DNA of 64,000 nt from Asterias rubens. Lineage: Eukaryota; Echinodermata; Asteroidea; Forcipulatida; Asteriidae. Positions 10,050-21,215 of this stretch are shown here, in pieces. The position numbers were made by a program, and so were the translations under genes. Every line of letters starts with the position of its first letter. Positions within the stretch are counted from its first letter, which is position 1. The notes under the pieces are model-generated. The model searched no databases. It was not told where the DNA came from and saw nothing but the letters and a program-made list of their open reading frames with translations. The stretch spans positions 13,958,146-14,022,145 of the forward strand of contig NC_047076.1 of assembly GCF_902459465.1 (NCBI RefSeq). The letters are read 5' to 3'.

Positions 10050-11620
10050 CAACTTGGTCCAGTGGTTAGACTGCAGGACTTGCAATCACAAGGTTGTAGG
10101 TTTGAATCCTACTAAGCTAACTGTGGTCCAGTGGTTCGACTGCAGGACTTGCAGTTACAAGGTTGTTGGTTTGAATCCTACTAAGCTAACTGTGGTTCAG
10201 TGGTTAGACTGCAGGACTTGCAATCACAAGATTAAAGGTTTGAATCCTACCAAGCTAACTGTGTTTCATTGGTTAGACTGCAGGACTTACAATCACAGGA
10301 TTGTAGGTTCGAATCCTACCAAGCTAACTGTGGTCCAGTGGTTCGACTGCAGGACTTGCAGTTACAAGGTTGTTGGTTTGAATCCTACCAAGCTCACTGT
10401 GTTTCAGTGGTTAGACTGCAGTACTTGCAATCACAAGGTTGCAGGTTCGAATCCTACCAAGCTAACTGTGGTCCAGTGGTTCGACTGCAGGACTTGCAGT
10501 TACAAGGTTGTTGGTTTGAATCCTACCAAGCTAACTGTGGTTCAGTGGTTAGACTGCAGGACTTGCAATCACAAGGTTGTTGGTTCGAATCCTACCTAGC
10601 TAACCACCAATTTTATAATGACTAAAATAAATATTGTCCGCTATTGTTACTGAATCACTATTTGCCCATTGGTTAGACTGCAGGACTTGCACTCAAAAGG
10701 TTGTAGGTTCAAATCCTACCAAGCTAATGGTGGTCAGTGGTTAGACTGCAGGACTTACAATCACAAAGTTGTGGGTTTGAATCCTACCAAGCCAATTGTG
10801 TTTCAGTGGTTAGACTCTAGACTTGCAATCAAAATGTTGTGGGTTCGAATTATACCAAGCTAACCGTCAGGAATTGCAATCACAAGGTTGTGGGTTCGAA
10901 TCCTACCAAGCTAACCGTCAGGGCTTGCAATCACATATATGTTGGTTCGAATCCTACTAAGCTAACTGCTGGTTTAACAATGACTAATATAAGTATTGTT
11001 CCCTAGTTACTGAATCACAATTTTGTGATGGTTTAGTGGTTCGACTGCAGGACTTGCAGTTACAAGGTTGTTGGTTCGAATCCTACCAAGCTTACTGTGG
11101 TTCAGTGGTTACACTGCAGGACTTGCAATCAAAAGGTTGTGGGTTCGAATCCTACCCAGCTAACTGTGGTCCAGTGGTTAGACTGCAGGACTTGCAATCA
11201 CAAGGTTCTGGGTTTGAATCCTACCAATCAAACTGTGATCAAGTGGTAAGACTGCAGGACTTGCACCCACAAGGTTGTGGGTTCAAATCCTACCAAGCTA
11301 ACTGTGGTTCAGTGGTTAGGCTGTAGGACTTGCAATCACAAGGTTCTGGGTTCGAATCCTATAAAGCTAACTGTGGTCCAGTGGTAAGACTGCAGGACTT
11401 ACAATCACAAGGTTGTGGGTTCGAATCCTACCAAGCTAATGGTGGTCCAGTGGTTAGACTGCAGGACTTGCAATCAGAATGTTGTTGGTTCGAAATCTAC
11501 CAGCTAACTGCTCATTTTACAATGACAATTTTGTGATGGTTCAATGGTTAGACTACAGGACTTGCAGTGACAAGGTTGTGAGTTCAAATGCTACCAAGCT
11601 AACCGCTATTTTAAAAATGA
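10050..11620 (+). repeat. 69-bp tandem array of tRNA-like monomers
   Basis: About 21 units. Each contains a perfect Pol III A box (TGGTTCAGTGG or close) and, 33 nt on, a B box (GGTTCGAATCC or GGTTTGAATCC). The middle reads ACTTGCAATCACAAGG or ACTTGCAGTTACAAGG, giving two subtypes that alternate irregularly. The T-arm pairs (GTAGG/CCTAC) but no acceptor stem forms, so these are not functional tRNA genes. Units form blocks of 8, 5, 7 and 1, separated by related spacers that contain the only T-runs. Two units near 10868 and 10914 are truncated. Confidence 0.9.
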
Positions 11621-11944
11621 CAAGCGTCTAGTTACTGAACCACAAGTTCTTGATTTACAATTCATAATCGTGGGCGTCCGGGCTGGAATTTTAGGAGGAG
11701 TCATGGAGATCACTGGGCTGACTACCCATGTCATATTAACTGCTCGTCCATTAATTTTTATGAGCCAAGTAATTCAAAGGCCACACTTGGAAATTCTTTT
11801 AAAGAGCTTTCCTAATGTTCAATACAAATTATGCAAAACGTAAAAGACTGTTTTACTTAAAACTTCAATATGGGCAACGGTGTCAAAGCAAATTTTTAAT
11901 GTCAAAATTCCAAGAAAAAAACAACACAGAATCCTGGGTCATTA
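11621..11944. other. Non-coding spacer
   Basis: No gene or repeat structure recognised between the tRNA-like array and the minisatellite. Confidence 0.4.
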
Positions 11945-12150
11945 TTCCTTGAATATAAAACCTTATACAATTGCAATATAACTGTATATACAATTACGAT
12001 ATTACCTTTATACGATTGCGATATAACCTTTTACATTTGCGATATAACCTTATATGATTGTGATATAATCTTGAACTATTGCAATATTTCCCTGATACAA
12101 TTGCGATATAAATTTATACAATTTGCGATATAACCTTATAGAACCGTGGT
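11945..12150. repeat. AT-rich minisatellite of about 24 bp
   Basis: About eight degenerate copies of TACAATTGCGATATAACCTT with variations. It ends just before the following R1 element. Confidence 0.8.
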
Positions 12151-12167
12151 TCAGCATTATAAAATTC

Positions 12168-12592
12168 CTTTGAAGGCACTGGACACAATTGGTAATTACT
12201 CAAAACAATTGTTATCATTAAAAACTTACTTGGTAACGAGCAATGGAGAGCTGGAGATAGTATAAAACTGGAGAGCTGGAGATAGTATAAAACATTATGA
12301 GAAACAGCTCCCTGTGAAGTAAAAAGTTTTTAAGACAGAAGCGATTTCTCACTAAAATATTTGAATTTGATTTCGAGACCTCAGAATTAGAATTTGAGGT
12401 CTCGAAATCAAGCATCTGAAAGCACACAATTTGTGCAACAAGGGCGTTTTTGCTTTCATTGTTTTCTAATTGCAAATTTGACGACCAACTGAGCTCAAAT
12501 GTTTACAGGTTTGTTATGTTATGCATATTTTTAGATACATCAAGAGTGAATACTGGTCTTTGACAATTACCAAACATGTCCAGTGTCTTTAA
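12168..12592 (+). repeat. R1 repeat with internal 22-bp duplication
   Basis: Full R1 outline. GGAGAGCTGGAGATAGTATA occurs twice in tandem at about 12245-12290. Confidence 0.85.
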
Positions 12593-12611
12593 ATCAACAT
12601 ACAATTGCAGG

Positions 12612-12992
12612 TTTAATGGCAGAGGACACTATTGGTAATTGTCAAGGACTAGCCTCCACAGTTGGTGTATCTCAACATATGCATAAAATAACTAACCGGT
12701 GAAAATTTGAGCTCAAACGTTCATCGAAGTTGCGAGATAATAATGAAGAAAAAAACACCCTTGTCACACGAAGTTTTGTGCGTTCAGATGGTTGATTTCG
12801 AGACCTCAAGTTCTACATCTGAGGTATCGAAATCAAATTTGTGGAAAATTACTTCTTTCTCGAAAACTATGGCACTTCAGAGGGAGTCGTTTCTCACAAT
12901 GTTTTATACTATCAACCTCTCCCCATTACTCGTCACCAAGTTTATGCTAATAATTATTTTGAGTAATTACCGATAGTGTCCACTGCCTTTAA
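12612..12992 (-). repeat. R1 repeat, opposite orientation
   Basis: Full-length R1 that reads in reverse relative to the copy 20 bp to its left, giving an 820-bp divergent pair. Confidence 0.85.
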
Positions 12993-14817
12993 CTATTGTG
13001 ATTTAACCTTATACATTTCTAATCAAGCCAAATGTGTTATATTGTACTATTCCAATAAACAAAATTACAAAACATTGATAAAAAATGCTTGACTTATGCC
13101 TTGTGATTTTATTTATTTGGATTATTTGACCACATTTTTGAAGTTCGATTTGTATGCATTAAAATGAAGCTGGTTTCTTCAGTGATGGCATGTACCTTTC
13201 ATTTTTTTCTAAGATTGAGATTTGATGTTGACCAATCTATATCTAAAACCATTCCTCAAGTTGAAAATATTATTTATAAAAGTTATTCCTCAAGTTTAAA
13301 ACACATCAGAGTCAGAGGTACCTATCGCATTATTTTAGAGAATAAAAACAACTCTTTGTGTTTTCTTAAATTTATGGCCCAAAATTTGATAAACTGTAGG
13401 ACATCTACACCTTGTTTTGTTTGTATTTTTTTTTATTTATGTATTTATTTTGAGGTATTTATTTTAAATTTTTTCAGTAAACAAAAACGGTTTACCATAC
13501 AAAAAATGGATGTTCAAAGCCTTGCATTTTTTGTTACAAAAAGTCAAATGGTAAGCCTTGCGTTTTATCAAAATCCTTGCAATTTTCTAACACAACAACA
13601 TGCATAAGATGGCCATATTTTGTTATTAATATGTTTGTTTGTTTTTTGGGGTTTTTTTTTGGGGGGGGGGATGGTTGAAGTGTACCGAAGGCTTTAAAAG
13701 TTAGATTATTTGGTGGCGCAAATTTGAGTGAGATATTTTCAACAACGAAATAAGGTCACTTTTTAATAATCTACCTACAAGTTATTTATTCCTACATTAA
13801 TAATAAGCTGAGAAACGAACAAAAAATAGACCTCACATTTTACCTTTAGTTCTTTCAACTTTGCGCTAAATCATTTCAAGTTAAACAAACGTAAGGCTAC
13901 TTGGTTTAATTACCACAATTAGTTACAGTGTAAGCGTTTATTCATCACTTTTAATATGATTCAAGTCTTCGATTCTCGCATTTCGAATCATTCCGCGGGA
14001 TCTTGCGGGAGCCAGTTTGCCCCTTTGATCTTGGACAGGCATCGGTGATTGGAACCAGCTAAAGCAACCGACAGGTACCCGATTTCCACGCTACGCGAAA
14101 TAAACATCAACAGAGTAGTAGAGGTCTGGGTACTCGACGGCTTGATGCCGTGACGCCATATTCAAAATGGCCACCAGCCATGCTTTATTTTGTCAACACC
14201 GTGAATATACTTACGATGATTTGATGTGATTTAATGTCTCTATGGGTAAGCTTTATCGTGTAGTTTATTCAAGTTCATAATGTAGAATAGGATGAAGGCC
14301 TCGTGAAAGGCGTGTAACCACCTAGTTTGTCATAAAACGGGCAATTCTTGTCGCAATTTTATTCCACCTTCATGCTCAACATAAACAACGGCAATCCGGA
14401 AGTAGCTGTAACGTTAGAGCATAGGTCATTGCATTGTCATTGCCAATTTGCCGTCAATCAGATACTGGATGAAGAATTCCTCCATGATCTGATGAAACAA
14501 TCGACTTTTCTGTGTAGTTCTTATAGATAATCTACTTCAATTCGTGTCGGCCACTCCTACGTGTTTCTATGTCAGTTTTTGTTTACATGTTATGTAACAC
14601 TGAGCTGTCGTAAACCGTTTACCAATCAAAATGACCGGTGCTCTGAAATTCGGAGTTGTAGGCCTACCATCCAAAAGAATTGATACATCATGTTTAAGCC
14701 TTTACAGATTGCCTTTATTATTATCAAGTTGTAAATCTAAAACTGGTTTGCCACCTATACTGCCAAATGATAATGTAAATTTTTAAAGTCTGAACATGGT
14801 CTGAATAAAACTGGCGG
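12993..14817. other. AT-rich intergenic region, no gene supported
   Basis: A 147-codon frame at 13164-13607 is rich in Phe, Lys, Ile and Ser as expected from AT-rich DNA and has no domain. A G-run lies at about 13660. The more balanced stretch at 13980-14200 could be a promoter or UTR, but nothing decides this. Confidence 0.4.
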
Positions 14818-14839
14818 TTTTTTTTTTTTTTTTTTTTTT

Positions 14840-15195
14840 TAATCGTCTGAAATTTCATCCAGATGTGTAATGAAGGACGAGGTGCACAGAAAAACCTTGG
14901 TCTGAGTCGTAGGCAACTTTTTGAGATATTGTCTAGTTTTCGATGCCCCCAAATCAAGATTAAAATTAATATTAATTTGAGGACCTTCCAATTGTTCCAG
15001 CAATCTGTAATCCGTAGAGCGTCTTTTGCACATAAAGAACTTTCTTTGGTTAAATTTTGAGGCAAATCTGAGAGAAATTTTTGTTGAGGGTGAAAAAACG
15101 TCAAGTTATACCCCATGCCGTTTTCTCAAAAATCTGCCGGAAAATATTGTGTTTTTCAAAATCGCCTGAAAACTTGGGTTTAGTCGTCTACCTTA
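14840..15195 (+). repeat. Diverged single monomer of the 323-bp satellite
   Basis: Shares with the array at 21.2 kb, in circular order, the blocks TGTTCCAGCAA-CTGTAA, GGTTAAATTTTGAGGCAA, GAAAAAACGTCAAG, AAATCGCCTGAAA and TAGTCGTCTAC. It is clearly more diverged than array units are from each other. A T-run at about 14818-14840 precedes it. Confidence 0.85.
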
Positions 15196-15479
15196 GTAAC
15201 TTTTTGATGTAATTGTTTTTATTGCCTGATTTTCGATATAACAATGTCTCAAATAATTATTGTATCAATCTCAATAAAACCAATTGTACCATCACGGCGA
15301 GTACCCACTAAGAACACCGGTGGAAATTCAAAGAAGTTATATTCCCGCCGTCATGTTGATCCCAGCTAGCCTACTAAAGACTCAGCCACCCAACCCCAGT
15401 GTACCCCGCTACCCTTTCCACAGCGACCGACAATCCCCAATTCCCATCGAAATGCCAGACCAACTTCCCCTGTGGACTA

Positions 15480-16262
15480 ATTTTCTATACCTACATCGTG
15501 TGCCTTCGACTCAAATAATTATTTTGTAAGTCCCCTATTATGCCTATGTTTCCTTGTAAACCAATGCGCCATACTTACAGCGTGTGCCTTCCATCCACTC
15601 CCCAATTTTTTAAATCACAACCAAAGAGTCCCCTGTCTACCCGTCAGTAAAGCGTATGCCTTCCACTCTCAAATTATTTACCTAGTCCAAAGCAAGGATT
15701 TCCCTATGCCATTGTACCATGCATACCATTTCCCCATTAATTAAACTAATTGTCTATCTTTATGCCTACAGCGTGTGCCTTCAACTCGTCGAATACTTTT
15801 TAAGTCCGAACACAAGAGTCCCCTATCTACTACTACCAATACCCGTCAGTAAAAGCGGTTTATGCCTTCCACTCGCAAATTATTTACCAAGTCCAAAGCA
15901 AGGATTTCCCTATGCCATAGTACCATGCGTACCCCTTTTCCCATTTTAAACTATACAGTGTGTAGATTTTAACTCAAATATGTTTTAAGTCCGAACCAAT
16001 GAGTTTCCCATGCCTATGTAACCAGTCCACAACTTGTGCATTTCACTCGAAATTACTAAGTATAAAGCACTGATTTTACTATGCCATAGCATCATGTGGA
16101 AAGTGTTCCCCTCGCAAATTATATACCAAGTATAAAGTATAATATACTAAGTATAAAGCATTGATATTCCCATACCATAGTATCCTATGATGAGTATTCA
16201 ATTATATACTAAGTATAAAGCACTGAAATCCCATGCCATAGCTCTCTGTGTAAAGTATGAAC
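15480..16262 (+). repeat. Spacer-type repeats without tRNA-like units
   Basis: Seven or more degenerate copies of CTTCCACTCGCAAATTAT, then AAGCAAGGATTTCCCTATGCC. These are the spacer half of the composite array that follows, here without tRNA-like monomers. Confidence 0.8.
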
Positions 16263-16289
16263 CGAAGGTTTATCAGGTCTAAAATGCGA

Positions 16290-16492
16290 ATGATCCTGGG
16301 GGGGACCCAAGTGGGTGTCGTGGGTAGGTGTCGGCCTCCCAAGCAAAGGGTCCCCGGTTCGAACCCCGGTGGTGGCAGCGCGGTTGCCGTCCGAGAAGTC
16401 TCGACTGACCAGACAGTGGCACACACCGCGCAGTGGCACTCACCGCTAGCACTCGCTGAGGAAAGAAACTTAAAACTTAAAACTTAAAACGA
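16290..16492 (+). mobile_element. tRNA-derived SINE
   Basis: The head has a B box GGTTCGAACCC and a tRNA-like middle GGCCTCCCAAGC. A GC-rich body follows, with a tail of repeated TTAAAAC. It sits at the boundary between the spacer-only and tRNA-like parts of the array. Confidence 0.75.
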
Positions 16493-16554
16493 ACCTATGC
16501 TCTTTTTTATATAAGTTTAAAAAAAATTAAAAATAAAACATTTTTAAAACGTCT

Positions 16555-19500
16555 CCAACTTTTCAGAAGCTGGATTCGATCTCGGGACCCTCCGGCCCAG
16601 AGACCAGAGCCCTTCCACTGGGCCACTGCTCCTTCTTACTTATATGTGTTCGAGTTTTATTTTAAACCTTCGTATGACAAACTTTTAATTAAAACGTAGT
16701 AAAAGAACACCCGGGAATCGAACTCCGCACCATCTGGTGTAGAGTCCGGAGCCCTTCCATTGAGCCACGTCTCCTCTTACTTTTATGGCGTTCGAGTTTA
16801 ATTTTAAACCTTGGTATGAACAACTTTAAATCAAAACGTAGTAAAAGAACACCCGGGAATCGAACTCCGTACCATTGGGTGTAGAGCCCGGAGCCCTTCC
16901 ATTAGGCCACTACTACTCTTACTTCATTTGCGTTCGAGTTTAATGTTATACCCTAGAATGACAACTTTAAATCAAAACGTAGTAAAAGAACACACGGGAA
17001 TCGAACCCCGTACCATCAGGTGTAGAGCCCTGAGCCCTTCCATTGGGCCACTACTCATCTTACTTCATTTGCGTTCGAGTTTAATGTTATACCCTAGAAT
17101 GAACAACTTTAAATCAAAACGCAGTAAAAGAACACCCGGGAATCGAACCCTGTACCATTGGGGGTAGAGCCCGGAGCCCTTCCATTGGGCCACTACTCAT
17201 CTTACTTCATTTGCGTTCGAGTTTAATGTTATACCCTAGAGTGAACAACTTTAAATCAAAACGTAGTAAAAGAACACCCGGGAATCGAACCCCGTACCAT
17301 TGGGTGTAGAGCCCGGAGCCCTTCCATTAGGCCACTACTAATCTTACTTAATTTGCGTTCGAGTTTAATGTTATACCCTAGAATGAACAATTTTAAATCA
17401 AAACGTATTATAGCTTATGCCTTCCACTCGCAAATTTCTTACTAAGTGTAAAGCAAGGATTTCCCTATGCCATAGGGTACCGCGCAAACCAATGTTCCCA
17501 AGCATACTAAAAGAACACAGATCGGGAATCGAACCACGTACCATCGGGTGTAGAGCCCGGAGCCCTTCCATTGGGCCACTACTACTCTTACTTCATTTGC
17601 GTTCGAGTTTAATGTTATACCCTAGAGTGAACAACTTTAAATCAAAACGTAGTAAAAGAACACCCGGGAATCGAACCCTGTACCATTGGGTGTAGAGCCC
17701 GGAGCCCTTCCATTGGGCCACTACTCATCTTACTTCATTTGCGTTCGAGTTTAATGTTATACCCTAGAATGAACAATTTTAAATCAAAACGTATTATAGC
17801 TTATGCCTTCCACTCGCAAATTATTTATTAAGTGTAAAGCAAAGATTTCCCTATGCCATAGGGTACCGCGCAAACCGATGTTCTCAAGCATACTAAAAGA
17901 ACACAGATCGGGAATCGAACCCCGTACCATTGGGTGTAGAGCCCGGAGCCCTTCCATTAGGCCACTACTACTCTTACTTAATTTGCGTTCGAGTTAAATG
18001 TTATACCCTAGAATGAACAATTTTAGATCAAAACGTATTATAGCTTATGCCTTCCACTCGCAAATTATTTACTAAGTGTAAAGCAAGGATTTCCCTATGC
18101 CATAGGGTACCGCGCAAACCAATGTTCTCAAGCATACTAAAAGAACACAGATCGGGAATCGAACCACGTACCATCGGGTGTAGAGCCCGGAGCCCTTCCA
18201 TTGGGCCACTACTACTCTTACTTCATTTGCGTTCGAGTTTAATGTTATACCCTAGAGTGAACAACTTTAAATCAAAACGTAGTAAAAGAACACCCGGGAA
18301 TCGAACCCTGTACCATTGGGTGTAGAGCCCGGAGCCCTTCCATTGGGCCACTACTCATCTTACTTCATTTGCGTTCGAGTTTAATGTTATACCCTAGAAT
18401 GAACAATTTTAAATCAAAACGTACTATAGCTTATGCCTTCCACTAGCAATTTATTTATTAAGTGTAAAGCAAGGATTTCCCTATGCCATAGGGTACCGCG
18501 CAAACCAATGTTCTCAAGCATACTAAAAGAACACAGATCGGGAATGGAACCCCGTACCATCGGTTGTAGAGCCCGGAGCCCTTCCATTAGGCCACTACTA
18601 CTCTTACTTCATTTGCGTTCGAGTTTAATGTTATACCCTAGAGTGAACAACTTTAAATCAAAACGTAGTAAAAGAACACCCGAGAATCGAACCCTGTACC
18701 ATTGGGTGTAGAGCCCGGAGCCCTTCCATTGGGCCACTACTCATCTTACTTCATTTGCGTTCGAGTTTAATGTTATACCCTAGAATGAACAATTTTAAAT
18801 CAAAACGTACTATAGCTTATGCCTTCCACTAGCAATTTATTTAGTAAGTGTAAAGCAAGGATTTCCCTATGCCATAGGGTACCGCGCAAACCAATGTTCT
18901 CAAGCATACTAAAAGAACACAGATCGGGAATGGAACCCCGTACCATCGGTTGTAGAGCCCGGAGCCCTTCCATTAGGCCACTACTACTCTTACTTCATTT
19001 GCGTTCGAGTTTAATGTTATACCATAGAATGAACAATTTTAAATCAAAACGTATTATAGCTTATGCCTTCCACTCGCAAATTATTTATTAAGTGTAAAGC
19101 AAGGATTTCCCTATGCCATAGGATACCGCGCAAACCAATGTTCTCAAGCATACTAAAAGAACACAGATCGGGAATCGAACTCCGTACCATTGGGTGTAGA
19201 GCCCGGAGCCCTTCCATTAGGCCACTACTACTCTTACTTCATTTGCGTTCGAGTTTAATGTTATACCCCAGAATGAACAACTTCAAATCAAAACGTAGTA
19301 AAAGAACACTCGGGAATCGAACCCCGTACCATTGGGTGTAGAGTCGGGAGCCCTTCCATTGGGCCACTACTACTCTTACTTCATTTGCGTTCGAGTTTAA
19401 TGTTATACCCTAGAATGAACAATTTTAAATCAAAACGTATTATAGCTTATGCCTTCCACTCGCATTAATTATTGATTAAGGGTTAAGCAAGGATTTCCCT

Positions 19501-19995
19501 AGGCCGTAGGGTACCGCGTAAACCAATGTTCTTCAACGCAGAAAAAGAACACACAGCGGGGTTCGAACCCAGCACCTTTGGCTACAGAGTCCAGAGCCCT
19601 ACCACTGTGCCACTGTCCTACTTCATAACAAAAGGTTCGAGTTTAAATATAAACCTTAGAATGAACTCAACTTTAAATCAAAACGTAATAGCGGGTGCCT
19701 TCCACTCGCATGTTATTTATTAGGTATAAAGCAAGGATTTCCCTATGCCATAGGGTTCCGCTTAAACCAATGTTCTTACGCGTAGAAAAAGACACACGCC
19801 GTGGCTCGAACTCAGTACCTTTGCGCTCAGAATCCGGAGCTCTACCACTGGGCCACCGCTCTTCTTATGAACAATGGGTTCGAGTTTAATTATAAACCTT
19901 AGAGTGGACAACTTTAAATCAAAACGTATATAGCGAGTGCCTTCCACTCGCGTGTTTTACAAGGATTTCCCGATGCCATAGTACCCCAGGTAATG
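16555..19995 (-). repeat. Composite tandem array of tRNA-like monomers with Pol III signals
   Basis: About 18 tRNA-like monomers, read on the minus strand. Each has a perfect A box TGGCCCAATGG, an arm CGGG-CTCTACA-CCCG whose seven-base loop would present CUA as anticodon, and a B box GGTTCGATTCC. Then GGGTGTTCTTTT gives a Pol III-type T4 terminator. From 16.66 to 17.4 kb monomers follow each other every 135-142 bp. From 17.42 kb a 386-bp higher-order unit (spacer plus monomer, 244 bp, then a second monomer, 142 bp) alternates with 244-bp short units, at 17417, 17803, 18047, 18433, 18819, 19063, 19449 and 19695. The monomer at 16560 is the most diverged. Many B-box starts read as GAATCGAACCCC on the plus strand. 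Confidence 0.9.
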
Positions 19996-20480
19996 TAAAG
20001 ATTGGGACTGGGTACAACAGAGTTGATGCATGCACAAATTCGACGGTGTTTGAGATAAATAAAATGCACGGGACTAAAACGGGTCTATCTAACTGAGAAA
20101 ATATCAGCGATTGAAAAAGTCTCTAGAAGCCGGGCAAATCGGGCGAATGGGGGGGGGGGTGGCATATTCAAACAGGGGGCGTATTATATGTAATAAATAT
20201 TTGATAGTCTAAGGAAATTGAACTCTAAATAAGACACGGGACGGAGTATTCTTTATGTTTTAATTCAATATTTGATTAATGTTTGAGTTTCTACATTTCA
20301 CATTATGACTGCTCTTTAAATCAATATAACAAGAATTCAGATCAGACAATAATTGACATACACATTCAAATTTATTTTAAGCAGCAATTTTTTATTTATT
20401 TTTATTTATTTAAATAATTAAAATCATTAAACTTAAAATTTAAACGTCAAGTGTTTGTGCATCGTAAAAGAATTTTGTTT
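19996..20480. other. Non-coding stretch
   Basis: A G-run at about 20150 and AT-rich DNA. No gene seen. Confidence 0.4.
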
Positions 20481-20632
20481 TTCTCCAAAGGCGATCAGAG
20501 AATACTGACCGAAACGTCAATTGAAACCAACGGTTATTTTCAGAACCACCCCATATTTAGAGATGATAGTCATTGCATGGTGTTACCGCAAACCTGTCCA
20601 TATCGTATTTCCACCATGCAAAGTTTTAAATC
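20481..20632 (+). repeat. Degenerate copy of the hammerhead-bearing repeat
   Basis: A hairpin GATCAG-AGAATA-CTGACC is followed by GAAACGTC, the stem II plus GAAA arrangement seen at 59.87 kb. The CTGANGA part has decayed to CCAAAGG. Terminus GGTGTTACCGCAAACC follows 60 bp on, as in the other copies. Confidence 0.65.
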
Positions 20633-21215
20633 CAGGGTACAACATCAAAGCATTGCCATAGATAGGCTGTACAATTGTATGTAGTGAATAATTAGATTGG
20701 AACAATTTTACGACCTCACCACCAATTTCTGGCCGTTTTGTTTTAATCTCCGAATAATCAACGGGAAAACAGCAACCTACAGGCCTACTAACTATAACAG
20801 AGAATTATATTGAGCAATAACACACCATACCAATTGTGTTGTGCACAGTTAACCAGCATACCAGCTAACGTAGTGTAGACCTATAGCTAATACAAACAAA
20901 CAAATCACAAACATTGCTTTTACCATGGGTTTGAACGACTTTATATTGAATCAGAATAAACGAGTACACATTAGTCTTGCCTGAACAGTTCCCTGAAGAT
21001 TAAAACTACATCAAAAAGGCTCTAAATATCGTCCACGGAGACAGCCAGAGTCAACTGCATGGTTGGAGATCATTTTGAATATTTGTGTACGCGGTAAATT
21101 ACTGGGTACGAAGCATGGGTTATAAGACCAACTATAAGGTACCCGACTATTCGTGTTCTTGTCGCAATGTCGCTTACTTGTTGATATAGCAGTGCCTCCA
21201 AAAAGAGAGGTTATT
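20633..21215. other. Non-coding stretch before the 323-bp satellite
   Basis: Nothing recognised on either strand. Confidence 0.4.

Noticed and set aside
10042..10599. A 185-codon open frame with a repeated 23-residue unit
   Set aside because: The unit is the 69-bp tRNA-like repeat read in one frame; the period is a multiple of three, so openness is automatic.
10050..11620. Functional tRNA-Cys cluster, because GCA lies near the middle of each unit
   Set aside because: The anticodon arm pairs poorly with a six-base loop, and no acceptor stem can form.
13164..13607. A 147-codon frame
   Set aside because: Phe/Ile/Lys-rich composition typical of AT-rich DNA, no domain and no splice or promoter context.
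16260..19990. CRISPR array or true tRNA gene cluster
   Set aside because: The repeats are long, eukaryotic and tRNA-like without acceptor stems; the spacers are themselves repeats.
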